From: Rotaria socialis | Lineage: Eukaryota > Rotifera > Eurotatoria > Philodinida > Philodinidae | Length of the DNA stretch: 64,000 nt | Reading direction: 5' to 3' | Assembly: GCA_905331475.1 (NCBI GenBank) | Contig: CAJNYU010002695.1 | Span: 124,001-188,000, forward strand | Part shown: positions 44,752 to 57,498 of the stretch, piece by piece | Layout of the letters: each line of letters opens with the position of its first letter | How positions within the stretch are numbered: the first letter of the stretch is position 1 | Position numbers and translations under genes: made by a program | The notes under the pieces: generated by a model | What the model saw: the letters and a program-made list of their open reading frames with translations, nothing else | The model's database searches: none | What the model was told of the DNA's origin: nothing

Positions 44752-45779
44752 ATGCTGACTACCGTTTTATGTCCACGATGTGTACGGTGTATTAATCATT
44801 TTCCGATTTCTATTTTGCAAATTCGTTCTGTTTCAACAGCAAACGAGACTTCACAATCATCATTAGAGGACGATAACGATACAAATAGAAATATCTCACG
44901 TTTACCAGATGATGTTTATCGGCAATTTAAAGGTAAGAATATCAACAAAAAAGTGTTACTTGTACATCTACCTATTTATAGGATAGGTTTACCACCTATT
45001 GATGTCAGAGAACAATATCATACTCGAACAAAATTACGGACACTCTGGGGTAAATATGGTCGAAAAACCGGTATAGATCCAAAACTTTGTTGGCCAACCC
45101 AAGATGAAATGGATGAGACCATTGATGACGAACGTGTATACAATATGGAATTGAGTGAAAAATTAAAAATAGTCCAAGAACGACGCGAAGCCAAACAAAA
45201 AGAATTCGATCAAATGTGAGATTAAAACAAATATTCCTATTAACGTTCTTATTATTTTGTTGTTTGTTTTTTCTCTGTTCTAGTCAAGCTAAAGTCGAAA
45301 AAAATCTCAAAACTATGCCAAAGATGATAGATGATTATCGTAAACGTAAAAGTGAACGTGAACGTGCACAAAACGCTGAAATTAAAGTTAAAAGTGATTT
45401 AGCTGAACAAGCTCGTGATTTCTATGGATTTTCAGTGGATCCAGATGACGAACGTATGCAGTTTATGTTATTACAATTAGAAGAAGCACAAAAAGCGGAA
45501 GATAAGAAAGCACGTAAAGCAGCTAAGAAATTAGAAGCACATCAACAATTACAAAAATTAATGGGTATGGGATCAACAGCAGAGAGTACAAACGAAGCTG
45601 ATGCCGCAGCACCAGTAAACGTTGACCCTCTAGCAGCAATACCCGAAGCAAAAGAGAAAGAAACCGATATGAAACTATTTGCTAAACTTGTTTCTGAACG
45701 TAGTAAATTAGCGAAAGCAGCATCGAAAATAGCTGAAGAACAAGCAGCTGTTCAGTTGAAAGGACAAAAGAAAAAATGA
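44752..45779 (+). CDS. GADD45GIP1: mitochondrial large-subunit ribosomal protein mL64 (GADD45GIP1/CRIF1-like)
   Basis: Three exons, 44752-44932, 44987-45215 and 45284-45779, give about 301 residues. The N-terminus is a mitochondrial presequence type (MLTTVLCPRCVRCINHF, then IRSVS). The middle has RTKLRTLWGKYGRKTGIDPKLCWPTQDEM, equivalent to the Y/G-x-W-P core of CRIF1. The long charged helix includes KNLKTMPKMIDDYRKRKSER and the block ARDFYGFSVDPDDERMQ, which aligns with the family's LLGYQVDPRSARFQ. In animals mL64 sits at the mitoribosome exit tunnel. The Ala/Glu-rich C-terminal extension is longer than in vertebrates. Intron 1 can be read through in frame, so its acceptor choice (44986) is the weakest junction. 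Confidence 0.8.
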
Positions 45780-46450
45780 TAGAAAAAATTTGTATTTAAA
45801 AATGTTTAGATTTGTTGGTTTTTCAGATATCATTAATCTCTCTATTACAATCATTATATCACCAATAGGAAACAGTAATTTTAGTTCATAAACTCAAAAA
45901 TAGTCATGCCTGTGATTAATCAATAAATATTATTCATGCAATAGTGGTGGCTGTAGTCTCAGTAGGTAAGTTTTAATCAATGAGTTTCCGTTTTGTTTTC
46001 ATCTGTGGATTTTAGTCCATTAAGAACTTCTTGCTCATAATGAATATCGAAAGCCAATTATCGAAAAGAAGAAGTTACATGTCGTTTTATTAAATAAACA
46101 AAATGAAAGAACTAAAAAAAAAACTTTTTGAATTTTATTTCTATTAGTAGTGAACAAATTATATGATTATTTCAATGCTAAAAACAATCCTGTCAACTAT
46201 GGGAATAAAGCACAACTGTGCTTTTATCTTGATAGTACAGAGAACGTAGCATTGTAAAACCACTATAAAAAATAAACCGAATAATTTCGATCGAAAAAGA
46301 TAACCTTCGAATAATTTGAACAATTTGAAAGAAATATTCCGTTTTCCTAGAAACATTCTCAGACAGTGTAAAAAGAACCAGTTTATCTTTATTTTTTGTT
46401 TAGGTAATGATTCAACAGTAAATTTAAACGAATAAAAGAAAACTAAAGAT
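45780..46450. other. intergenic between same-strand genes
   Basis: About 670 bp with the 3' UTR of the mL64 gene and the upstream region of the CHIC gene. No other supported feature. Confidence 0.5.
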
Positions 46451-47039
46451 ATGAATGAAGTGGATATTATTCCTGAACAAAATCCACTTGAAATATCTCG
46501 AACAAATCAATATACAATCAATGACGATAGTAATGATCTCTTACCAACTTATATACCACGATTAGCTGAACCAATCATTATACGTGGTGCTGGTCATGTC
46601 ACTGTATTCGCCTTAAATAATAAATTCGATGAAGAATATCCACAAGCTTTAACACATAAAGTTTCACGCGACGAATATCAAGAAACAATTAAACGAGTCA
46701 ATTTAATTCTACGTAAAAATGTTCCAATTAATTTTAAATGGTAAAACTTTTTTTCTTTTTCTTAGAAAATTTTCTTTACAATTCATTTCTTACAGGTTAC
46801 TTTGTGGTTGTATATGTTGTTGTTGTACAATAGGACTCTCCCTGTGTCCTGTCTTATGTTTGAACAAGCGGTCAAAAGATGCTGTAAGTAAAGTTCTTGA
46901 TTGGGAGAACGCACGTTTGTATCATAAACTTGGTTTGCATTGGCAATTAACGAAACAAAAATGTCCAAACAATGCTGTACAAGAATATGTTCTCATGATT
47001 GAATTTCGCCCACCTTTATCTCTATCGCATCCGGATTAA
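46451..47039 (+). CDS. cysteine-rich hydrophobic domain protein (CHIC1/CHIC2-like)
   Basis: Two exons, 46451-46740 and 46796-47039 (55-bp intron), give 177 residues. Exon 1 ends with IRGAGHVTVFALNNKFDEEY and KRVNLILRKNVPINFKW, matching CHIC2. Exon 2 opens with the palmitoylated hydrophobic core LLCGCICCCCTIGLSLCPV and continues WENARLYHKLGLHWQLTKQK and EYVLMIEFRPP, ending in the conserved PD. CHIC proteins are membrane-associated through S-acylation and belong to the Golgin-A7/Erf4 superfamily linked to palmitoyltransferase complexes. The length agrees with CHIC2 (~165). Only 170 bp separate its stop from the SND1 start. Confidence 0.92.
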
Positions 47040-47209
47040 ATTATTTTTTTTTGTTTTTTTTATTATTATTGTATTTGTATAGTGTACAAAAAAAACCTAT
47101 GAAAAGCGAAAAAAACATTTTTGTCCTAAATATCTGAACAAAAATTATATATTTTAGATTATCAGCTTGTCATTTACTGTGTTTTACTTGAAAAAAGAAG
47201 AGAATCGCA

Positions 47210-50200
47210 ATGACCAATCAACAATCATTAACAGCAGTACATCATGCTATTGTTAAATCAATCTTTTCTGGCGATACACTTGTTATTAAACAATTAACAC
47301 GTTCACCTGCGAATGAAACTGAACAACGAATTTCTTTAAATTATATAACAGCACCAAAATTAGCACGTCCACCAATAGACAATGGTGCCGTTGGATCATC
47401 TGTTGACGAACCATATGCGTTTGAAACTCGAGAATTTTTACGTAAGAAATTAGTTGGTCGAGAAATATGTTATACAGTCGATTTTCAAATACCACAAAGT
47501 AATCGTTCGATGTGCACAGTTTATCTAGGAAAAGATAAAGAAACAGGTGAAAATATCATTGAATCCCTACTATCGGAAGGTCTTGTTGACTTACGACAAC
47601 AAACTGGTCAACGTGCAGCCGATCCTAAATATCAACGCTTAGTGATTATTGATGAACAAGCAAAAGCTAACAAACGTGGACGATATTCAGATCACGTAGC
47701 TGATGCTCACGTACGAAATATAAAATGGACATTAGACAATCCAAAACAATTTGTTGACGAACTCAAATCACAACCACCAATGGATGCTATTGTAGAATTC
47801 GTACGTGATGGAAACACAGTACGATGTCTTCTTATGCCATCGTATCATTTGGTAACTGTACAATTAACTGGTATTAAATGTCCTATGCTAAAACGTGAAG
47901 GTAGTTCAAATGAAACTAATGAACCATTTGCTGAAGAAGCTAAACAATTTGTTGATACACGTTTATTACAACGTCAAGTTAAAGTTATTTTAGATGGAGT
48001 TAATAATCAAAATTTAGTTGGAACATTATTACATCCCAATGGTAATATTGCATTACATTTATTAAAAGAAGGTTTAGCTAAATGTGTCGATTGGAGTTTA
48101 ACTTTATTACAACCAGGATGGAGAGAAAAATATCGTGCTACAGAAAAATATGCTAAAGATAGCCGATTAAGAATATGGAAAAATTATGTTCCACAAACAG
48201 GTTACGGAGATAATGAAAATAATGCAAGTAATGATATGGGTGCAACTGCTAGCAATGGAAAATCGAATGATCCATCGTTAAAAGGCTATCAGGTAAATTT
48301 GATAAGTAGTAGTTTTTTATCTTTTGAAATTTTCTCTTCAGGCTAAAGTATTGGAAGTTATGAATGGTGATGCTTTAACTATACGTGATTTACGTGATAA
48401 TAAAATTCGAAAAGTCTATCTTTCATCAGTACGTGCACCACGTGCTGCTGATCTTCAGCAAAAAAATGATGAAAACAATCCAAGTGGCACTCGTCAACAA
48501 ATCAAACGACCACTTTATGAAATTCCATATCTATTTGAAGCACGTGAATTATTACGTAAACGTTTAGTTGGCAAAGCTGTACGTGTTGTTACTGATTATG
48601 TTCAACCGGCAAGTGATGATTATCCGGAAAAAATTTGTTGTACTGTTTATGCTGGTAATGTTAATCTTGGTGAAGCTTTAATTTCAAAAGGTTTAGCCAA
48701 AGCTGTACGACATCGACAAGATGATGAAAAGCGATCATCTCATTATGGTGAATAATCTTCCTATGTATATCGATATGATTATATTTTTTCTTTTCTATTT
48801 ATTAGATGATCTTCTTACTGCTGAACAACAAGCAGAAAAACGTGGTGTTGGAATATTTTCAAATGGTGGTGGTCTTCAACGTATTGTTGATATGACTGGT
48901 GAATCGAATAAAGAACGAGCTAAAGGTCTATTAAGTGTTCTTCAACGTAACGGTCGTATGGAAGGTGTTGTTGAATTTGTTGCCAGTGGATCTCGTTTTC
49001 GAGTACATCTACTAAAGGATAATTGGATTGTTTCGTTTTTGTTATCATCAATCAATTGTCCACGTGCTGAAAGACGTGTACCTGTCGGTGGAAATCCTCA
49101 ACAAACAAAAGTTGAAGCAGGTGAACCTTTCGGCGCCGAAGCTTTGACATATTCAAAAGAACATTTTCTACAACGGTAAACCGAAAATTCTAATCAATCG
49201 AAAGCATATTCATCTTTTCGATTCATAGTCAATAGTAATTATATAACTGTGTTTATTTTCATTTCTAGTGATGTTTTTGTTGAAGTCGAAAGTATGGATC
49301 GTGGTGGTAATTTTATTGGTCGTTTAACAACTGTTGATGGGAATTCAGCGTCATTTATGCTTGTTCAAGCCGGTCTTGCTAAAGTTCATGAATCAGCATA
49401 CGGGGCACCAAATTATAAACAATTAATAGAAGCTGAAGAAAAATGTCGTAAAGAACGTATCGGCGTTTGGACTAATTATGAAGAACCAACTGCTAAAGAT
49501 GAAGAGGAAAATGAAACTGAAAATGTTCCTGAAGGTAACTTTTCTTTAAACTAATTAATGTTTTTATTTTTAATTCTTTTTAATTTGTAGTAGAAGAGCC
49601 TGTGTTAGGAGCAGGTGTAATCAACTTTAATGATTCACGCTTTCGTCGCGTTGTTGTTACTTATGTAACACCAGAGTTAAAAGTTTACGTTCAATATGCT
49701 GAACAAGGAGCTAAAGTTGAACAATTACAAACTGATTTACGTGAAATATTCAGTCAAACAAAACCGGTCGGAGGACATTCACCGAAAAAAGGCGAATTAT
49801 TAGCTGCACGTTTTACAGCTGATAATGAATGGTATCGTGCTCGGGTTGAAAAAATCGAAGGAAATAATCGTATATCGGTTTATTTTATTGATTATGGTAA
49901 TCGAGAATTAATTACTGATTTAAGTCGTCTTACACAATTACCACCAGGTATGTATTTTTCTCATTAAATATTCATCATAGAGAGAAAATCAAACGGTTCG
50001 ATTTTACTCGATAGATAAGAAGCATATAACGAAGTAAAAGAATAATTGAATTAAAAAAAAATCTACTAAACCAATAATTACTTTCCAGTGTATATAGATT
50101 GGAGTTACTGATAGACGAAAGAGAGATTGTAAAATATTTCGCGAGATAGCTAATATTGATCTCACGCCACAAGATATTAATTTATCATGAAGCTTCAAAT

Positions 50201-50854
50201 AATTTAATAAATTTCCCAGTGGACTTTTATTTCAACCTCACTACTCCGATTGATCTCTATCAGAACGATTCTAGCTAACTTCAGTCAACATGTATCTATA
50301 CTCAGAGTAAACAATGATGACAACAAGTTGACCTTGACATGTTCATAAATTGTAGCAGGTCATAGGATAGTAGTACACCAGAATCACTGATATAATTATA
50401 CTCTATTTATCTTTTGTTGTATTTTGAAAATGTTTTAAAATATATATTCTTATTTATAGGTTTTTCACAATTACCAGGTCAAGCACATGAATGCGATTTA
50501 GCTTATGTTCGAGCCCCACCCGATGAAGATGATCGTCAATTCGCTAAAAATGCATTACTCGAAGATATAGACAACCAAGAATGTATAATCAAAGTTGAAT
50601 ATCGCCAAAATAATTCTGAACATGTATCACTCTATCGTGCTATTACAAAAGAAAACCTCGTGAAAACTCTAGTTGATCAAGGTCTTATTGTTGTTATTCA
50701 AGGTCGTGGTAATCGTCAATTACGTTTAACACCTTTATATGATGAATTGCTTCAAGCACAAGCAAAAGCAAAATCTTCACGTATTGGCCTCTGGCAATAT
50801 TCGGACCAAATTGAAGACGATGCAACTGAATTCGGTTTCAGTGGACGTAAATAA
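47210..50854 (+). CDS. SND1: Tudor-SN / staphylococcal nuclease domain-containing protein 1
   Basis: Six exons (47210-48292, 48342-48747, 48806-49175, 49269-49534, 49591-49947, 50460-50854) give about 958 residues, slightly longer than human SND1. Repeated staphylococcal-nuclease-like modules appear as YAFETREFLRKKLVGREICY, FAEEAKQFVDTRLLQRQVKV, YLFEARELLRKRLVGKAVRV and FGAEALTYSKEHFLQR. The Tudor domain is in exon 5 (GELLAARFTADNEWYRARVE, then YFIDYGNRE), its aromatic residues suited to bind dimethyl-arginine. Exon 6 carries the last partial SN module. The protein acts in RNA processing, RNA decay and transcription co-activation in nucleus and cytoplasm. Intron 5 (49948-50459, 512 bp) is unusually long here; the others are 49-93 bp. 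Confidence 0.95.
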
Positions 50855-51874
50855 ACAAAAGATTGAATTCGATTGATTTACAAATATTAACCATCAATTT
50901 TAGCGTTATTTCTTTTGTTTTTACAAGATTTTCCATTGTTTTTCTTTTCTCGTTTTCTTTTTTCTTTTCTGTTTGGCAATATATATACACACATACATAC
51001 ATATGGCTATAAATTTATTTATTTATTTATTGTTTTTGTTTGTTCATGGAATGCTTTAGAGAATATCCAGCAAATAACTTTGATCATCTTGTTATCGTTA
51101 ATTGTTTTACTTCTTTCTTTCTTTTTAACCGTCATGGGAATTTTTATTGTTTGTTGTGTGTATATGTATGAAAAACAGTCCTTTTTTGTTTTTGAAAGAT
51201 TATTAAAAAGAAACTATTGATAAAGAATTTATTATACTCTTCGTCTAGTGATTAATACGGTTTATTGACACAAAATAAAAGAAAGATACGCCTCACTTAT
51301 TGGTCCTTCAATGAAATAATAAAAGCAGACATGCACATAACCAGTCTCAAGGCCTAATCGGATTTCTCTTGTTCTTATGCTATGATCATTAGTTATTCTA
51401 ATATAAGTAATTCCTTTCGATTTATCAACAACACAAAAATTTCTGTATTATGAAATTTTAAACAAGAGAAAATGCTTCATATCTACTCTTATACTTTACG
51501 ATCTGTCATATGTAATCATTTTTTCTACTTTTATATCTTGATTTTTTTTCTTATTATATATGTTCATTTCGGTCGATGATTTCATCCCTCTCTCACTCAT
51601 TACATATACTTCATAACTGTGTGTTCGGTCTTCCCCCGTTCACATTTTATATTATCTTGATGTATCTATGAATGGCGATGAGGCGTGCACGGAGTTACTC
51701 GCATACTATTTCTAATCGAACTAGTGTCAAACAGGGACATAAAACGAACGAGAAACGAAGAGAAACAAATAAAAAGAAGGACTCGATATACGCACACCTT
51801 TTCATCGCTCATTTATTTCGTCCAATTTTTTTTCTATTGCTCATTCGATCATTAAACATTCAATCATATCTATA

Positions 51875-51905
<31 letters not shown>

Positions 51906-51918
51906 TTAAAAAAGAAAA
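50855..51918. other. 3' UTR and promoter region, no gene seen
   Basis: About 1.06 kb between the SND1 stop and the phosphatase start. It contains a (TA)n run at ~51870-51890 just upstream of the phosphatase ATG. Open frames here are low-complexity. Confidence 0.5.
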
Positions 51919-53426
51919 ATGTTCAACGCAACTCAAACATCAACTGGAGGAGCAGTAAATTTTAACCAGGCTTTAGCACACGAAGCACGTCTTAATCGTA
52001 TTCATCGTTTATTTAAAACACATTTCAATGTGACTGAACCATCAATTGTACTTGAACCTTATTTATTTCTTGGTAATTGTATTTCAGCACACGATGTTCA
52101 TCGTTTATCAAGACTAGGTATTCGTTATGTTTTGAATGTGGCAAAACGAGATGTTGAAGTATGTCCATATTATTCCAAAGATATGCGTACGTTGACCATT
52201 GATCTTCGAGATGATGACCGAGAAAATATTGTACGTGCATTTGATCAAACATTCGCATTTATTGATGAAGCTAGACGTGCCAAATCTCGTGTACTCGTAC
52301 ATTGCAGTCATGGACAAAGGTGAGCTAATAGATTGTTTACTTTTTGTTTAAATGAAAGGAAAAACAAGCAATGAAGATTTTTCTGAATATTTTTCTATAG
52401 TCGATCACCTGCTATTGTCATTGGTTATCTTATGCGTACATATAATATTTCATTAGAACAATGTCTTGTTCATGTTGTTAAAGCTCGTCCTTGTGTTATA
52501 CCTAATGATGGTTTTCTAAAACAATTGATTCTTTTCGATCGTTTTCTTGTCGAAAAACGTCGACACCAACAAGAAGCAGCTCTTATGCAAGCGGTTAAAA
52601 ATGCACCAGTAACTGAAATTCCAATTCAACACTATGCACCTGTTGCTTCTCAATATGTACAAACATTAACTCCAACAAAATCGAATCCATCGCCATCTTC
52701 GATTTCTAATGTTGCTACTATATCGTCGGTAAATTCATCAAGTATGGCATCATCATCAAGCATGAATCTATCGTCAACGACAAGTATGGCTTTATCATCA
52801 TCATCAAGTTTAGATTTATCATCAACATCAAGTATGCCATCATCAGAAAGTACTGCTTCAGTACGGGTCATTCCAATTCAAGTTGCATCCAAAGCATCTA
52901 GTCCAGAAAAGGTACACCATGCGTCATTTATTTTTTTATCCTACCTACTAAACCATTTTACTTCTGATTTCTAAAGTCTGAACCAACTTCACTTAAGCAA
53001 ATTTCAACTGATGACGACGCTAGTGCAGATGAAATAAATGTCAATGATGGCCCATCAAAAGAAAAACCTATCGCAATTGAACAACCTTATGTATCAACTA
53101 CAAACCGACAAAACAAATTAACGCCACATAATGTATTAGTATTTCAGGAGCGATCAAGTGCGGAACAGATAAACGAGATTCAACAATTCTCACATCACTT
53201 ACCACGATCTACAGTAGATCATCATGATTATTCATATGGCAATCATCACCATAATCATAATCATAATCATCATCATCCCGCTACTCTTACTCAAGACCAA
53301 TGGGATTTTATTAATAATATACCTAGCAATTATAAAGGCACCACTGAACATGCAAAACCGAAATATATTACTGAAATTTATGATCGAGCAACAAATCGAT
53401 TTATTCCAACGACATGCTGTTATTAA
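51919..53426 (+). CDS. dual-specificity protein phosphatase (DUSP family)
   Basis: Three exons, 51919-52319, 52401-52911 and 52977-53426, give about 453 residues. The phosphatase domain spans residues ~40-190: EPYLFLGNCISAHDVHRLSRLGIRYVLNV at the start, the general-acid loop around IDLRDDDRENI, and the P-loop HCSHGQSRSP split by intron 1, which fits HCxxGxxRS with the catalytic Cys and Arg. YLMRTYNISLEQCLVHV follows as expected. The C-terminal ~260 residues are disordered: Ser/Thr-rich repeats (SSSMASSSSMNLSST) and a His/Asn stretch (HHHNHNHNHHHP). It dephosphorylates phospho-Tyr/Thr proteins. No CH2/rhodanese MAPK-docking domain is present, so it is not a classical MKP; it ends in CCY. Confidence 0.88.
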
Positions 53427-53643
53427 GAACATTCCGTTTCTTTTTAATTCAATTCTTTTATGTGTGTGCTTGTATATCAATATTTATTAGCATAAACTAA
53501 CGCATAGAGTTTATTCTCAAAAGCAAAAAGAAAGAAAACAAATTTTTATATTTTTCTTCGATCAAAATGAAAACTAATATGAGGACGGTTATTAATATTG
53601 TACGTCCTTCGTTTGTTCATATGGTTTTGACGCATGATAGAGA

Positions 53644-56601
53644 TTAATGTCCAGGCATATGCATTTGCGATAGAATATCAAAATAATTAGGTTCTATATT
53701 GATAAAGAAAAATAATCGAAATGAAAAACTAATTTCATTTTAAAAAGATATATCAAAACTAACCTTGTTCAGGCGTGATAAAACCATGACGAATAAGAAA
53801 ATCAAGTACAGCTATAGCACAATTAGGTTTGAAATTATCTTCAATGATAGCTTGCTTCACCTGTTAATATATCAACTAATAAAACGAATTAAATTTAATA
53901 TGAAATTTTTACTTGGGGTATTGTCCATAGATAAAATTTTTCCATTTCACAATCGCTATTATTAGGTGTAAAGGTAGTTGGTAATTGAATGTCATAAAGA
54001 AATTCACCCTAGAATATCAAGGGAATAAATTGATTATATCTTGATTGTTTTTAACACACGTACCTCGGGATGTATACCATCATCGTCTTCGTAAGTATAA
54101 CTATATGAGAATGAATCAAAGATTAATGCACAAATAGAACTGTTTAAATTATGGGAAAAAATAAAATTTTCAGATTGATTTATTGAACATGTTTTTCAAA
54201 TAATATTTTATTTTTGTCGCTCTCAGTCGATTTCTCATATGTACATGTTTTCTAGACCTTCATCGCCAATCATAGAGATAAAAATAGATAAAGCCATTAG
54301 TGTATAAAACACAAATACTTAGCATTTGTATTATGTTTTTCTGTTTATGTTTTGCATCAACAATGATTTAATCGATGTACACCGTAAAGCTAATATTGGT
54401 TGTCTTAAATACTCTCTATCATAAGATTACTTGAATTACAACTAATCCAACAATGGAGGTGTTTGTATTGTAAGTTGACAAGACTAGATATTTTTACATC
54501 AAAAGAAAGCTCTCACCGCCAAATTAACAAGGTTAAAATATTAGCTCCCCTTGGCTTGTCTCGGGGGAAATATTCGATTTTTCAGTGAATTTTCTCTACA
54601 GGGCCGGCTTTCCCAGCAATATCATATTTTCGAATTTGAACCTGAAACTTTGTTTGCATGAAGGCATCAAGGAGACTAGCTTATAGAAAAAAAATTCAAA
54701 AGTTCTGGGCAAACCCTCTTTGAGACAGCAGTGTTCAGACTTCCAAAAAAGGAAATTTCGGAAGCGTTGGAAATTTCAAGTACTTGTGTTCTAAATTGTT
54801 TGGTATTTCCCAAAATTATACAATTTCCGAAATTTCTGAAATTTCCAAAATTCTGTACAAAGCGAAATTTCAGAAATTACAGAAGATTCCGAAATTTCTA
54901 AACTTTCAAATATTTTCAAAAAATTTTCATTTGCTTTGCTATGTAGTAATCGAGTTGATGGAAGCTTCGGAAATTTCTGTAATTTCCTTTTTCGGAAATC
55001 TGAACATACCTCCTTTGAGATATGAATCTCTCAAAAAATAGACGATTTTTTATACAAGCTGTTTGCTTGAGACATCTATATGTCGAAGAGAGTTTTCCAA
55101 AACTTCTGAATCTTTTTTTGTATAAGCTAGTCTCCTTGAAACCTTCATGCATACAAAGTTTCAGGTTCAAATTCGAAAATATGATATTGCTGGGAAAGCC
55201 GGCCCTGTAGAGAAAATTCACTGAAAAATCGAATATTTCCCCCGAGACAAGCCAAGGGGAGCTAATATTTTAACCTTGTTAATTTGGCGATGAGAGCTTT
55301 CTTTTGATGTAAAAATATCTAGTCTTGTCAACTTACAATACAAACACCTCCATTGTAAGTAAGTAATTAATATTATATATTATGATTGCAAAAAAAAACA
55401 CATATGCTATTGATAATTTTAAATGATATGACATTTATAGCTTGTCAAACTATGCTGAATACGGAAATCAAAACAAGAATGTAATTGGTCGATACTTCCT
55501 GAGAAATTGATGAAATACACTTGACTAAAAACATTGTTCAAACAGCATCGAAATAAACGAATGCACATCATATTTACAATCCATAATGTAGTCCATAAAT
55601 GTGAGAACGATTTTATGGGGCGACTGTCCTTCAATAAGAAATTAGTTATAATTTTTCTTATGCATACCTAACGGCTCCCACCACTTTTAATTTCTCAAGT
55701 GCTAATTCTTTAGGAATTGTAGCTTCTTCTTCACATTCTTTGGCCATACACTCAGTTGGTGTCAAATCATGATTCATGCCACCTGCAGCCTTAGAAAATT
55801 GAATGAAGTAAAAAATGCATTGCATATTTAAATGGTTAGGCGCATTGTTTAAGATTTCGTTTCTTACCATATTATCATACATGCCAGGAAAAGTTTGTTT
55901 TGTTGCTGATCGTTTTCCAATCCACATGTGCCATGTGCCATTTTCATCAATAACATATCCATTGACATGTGAACCATATTTTCGTATACCAAATATACCT
56001 AATCAGAAAGATTTGTTCTATTAATTAAATATCTAAAGTTTTCTTTTATTTCCACACTTGTAGCAGCTCGTTCGATTTTAAACAACGGTGGTTGGCTATA
56101 AGCTGATTTTACTAGATACAACTGAGTATCAAAAAGAAAATAATACAAATTCGTTTTTAATTCTCGATCATTACTATATCATTCATACATACTTCATCTC
56201 GCCAACCTCGTAATGTTTTTAGACAATCTCGTGCACGCATATCATTTACAACTTGAGCAACAGCTTCTGAACGACTTTCATTAGTATTTAAATGCTCAGC
56301 TAATGTAAACCTGGAAAAAAGCTTTTTTTAGTTGTTGAAATTTCATTATACTTCTTCATATACCGATCTGAATGTTCAACGAAAACATTTGGATATCGGC
56401 GGAGTTGCTCTGCAGCATCTTCACGAATCCATCCGATCTGTTGGTCATTGCAAACAAACAATTTACATTTTGATTTGCTTGAATCTATTTAGCAGAACTG
56501 CTATTCGAGCAAGTATAAGAAAGAAGATCAAAACCTGGTTGATGAAATGAATTAACACGTGCTAGAAGTCGCTTAGCACCCAATGACCATATTTCAGACA
56601 T
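53644..56601 (-). CDS. Nudix hydrolase with DUF4743 N-domain (NUDT24-like)
   Basis: Ten exons on the minus strand (56535-56601, 56364-56484, 56193-56310, 56058-56121, 55868-55998, 55668-55789, 54064-54100, 53913-54008, 53764-53860, 53644-53693) join in frame to 300 residues. The N-terminal DUF4743 part contains KLFVCNDQQIGWIREDAAEQ. The Nudix domain starts FGIRKYGSHVNGYVIDENGT, with MWIGKRSATKQTFPGMYDN and the Nudix box GGMNHDLTPTECMAKECEEE, the variant typical of plant NUDT24 and yeast YJR142W-type proteins (thiamine-pyrophosphate-related Nudix enzymes). It ends with FYLWTIPQ, NFKPNCAIAVLDFLIRHGFI. Exon 7 is only 37 bp. Intron 6 (54101-55667) is swollen by a foldback element. The start ATG sits directly behind CTTGTCTTTCAG. 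Confidence 0.87.
54451..55355. mobile_element. 905-bp foldback element inside a Nudix-gene intron
   Basis: The left end CAATGGAGGTGTTTGTATTG and the right end CAATACAAACACCTCCATTG are exact complements. The arms pair for ~250 bp through GCTCCCCTTGGCTTGTCTCG and its complement and GGGCCGGCTTTCCCAGCAAT and its complement. The centre (54745-55010) is dense in GAAATTTC-type palindromic words. No coding frame. Target duplication not resolved. It lies wholly within intron 6 of the Nudix gene. Confidence 0.78.
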
Positions 56602-56613
56602 CTGAAAGACAAG
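56602..56613 (-). promoter_or_regulatory. splice acceptor abutting the Nudix start codon (candidate trans-splice site)
   Basis: On the minus strand CTTGTCTTTCAG ends exactly at the ATG of the Nudix frame. It repeats the arrangement at DCAF6. No upstream cis exon is evident. Confidence 0.42.
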
Positions 56614-57182
56614 TAAGGTTATTTTGCTTTTTTGAACACTTCTCAATTGATAGTCAAGGTTAAGATTGATTCTTGATGGAAAGAATTCATTTGAGATTAA
56701 GGATTTGATGCATTTAGAGAAGTTTCCTGTGAAGATGTTGCAAAAAAATTCTGTACATTTCTACGGATTAAATTTTGCTGATAGTCAATAATTTTTATTT
56801 ACTCTAAAAAAATTATTATTCGACAAATTATATCATGAGAAGATGTCGAAGAAAAATCTTATTTCACAAAATCCAAAAGTCATAAACGAATATTTCTGTC
56901 ATCTTGATTTTGGTGTAACTAGTTGTCAAACATACTGCTTGAATAATTATATTTTAATGATATCAATAGAGTAAATATATATTCGAATTTCATAAGGGTC
57001 GACACATTACAATTATTCACAAAAATATAAAATTAAATAGGTTATATATTTAATGTAATTTTGATTCGTAACTACTTTTATAGGTTTTTTTGCTTTTTTG
57101 CTTTCGCCATGGACAACAACAAATCGACGGCGTGTCTGTCCATGCGCGCAAAACAAAACTATTCTATTAGAACCGTTGCCGT
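56602..57182. other. intergenic, upstream of the Nudix gene
   Basis: About 580 bp. CTTGTCTTTCAG at the left edge (minus strand) is the candidate leader acceptor for the Nudix gene. Nothing else assigned. Confidence 0.45.
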
Positions 57183-57498
57183 CCAGGAGATTCAATCCGA
57201 CCAGTGGATTCGATCGTTTTCGGCATCGGATCCTATGGATTCCGTTGCTTTTCGGTCGGCCCCATTGAATTCCGACGATTCCCTAACGAACGGGTACCGG
57301 TCCGGTTTCCGCCGGAAAAATTCCGTTAAGTTTCGCAAAATTTTGACCCGGAATTCGTCGGAAATCGACGAAATCGATGAGAATTGATCGGAAATGGTCC
57401 GTCAAAATCTGGACCGGAATCCGTTAGTTAGGAAATCATCGGAATTCAACGGAACCGATCGGTTCCGACCGATTCCGATGTACCCTGATTCTCCTGGG
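57183..57498. mobile_element. ~316-bp hairpin element, CCCAG...CTGGG family
   Basis: It begins CCAGGAGATTCAATCCGACC and ends CCCTGATTCTCCTGGG. GAATTCCGACGATTCCCTAA and ACGAACGG on the left pair with the CCGTTAGTTAGG and AATCATCGGAATTC stretch on the right, so the element folds along its length. It is rich in TTCCG/CGGAA words and much richer in G+C than its surroundings. Complementarity may extend outward to GAACCG (57170) and CGGTTC (57504), so the outer boundary is uncertain. It shares its ends with the 124-bp copy at 44345. Confidence 0.7.

Noticed and set aside
50004-50198. Minus-strand open frames inside the 512-bp SND1 intron.
   Set aside because: Short, biased to hydrophobic residues from AT-rich sequence, and overlapping each other in two frames.
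51672-51965. Plus-strand frame upstream of the phosphatase start.
   Set aside because: Low-complexity Arg/Lys and (TA)n-derived Tyr-Ile repeats, out of frame with the well-supported phosphatase at 51919.
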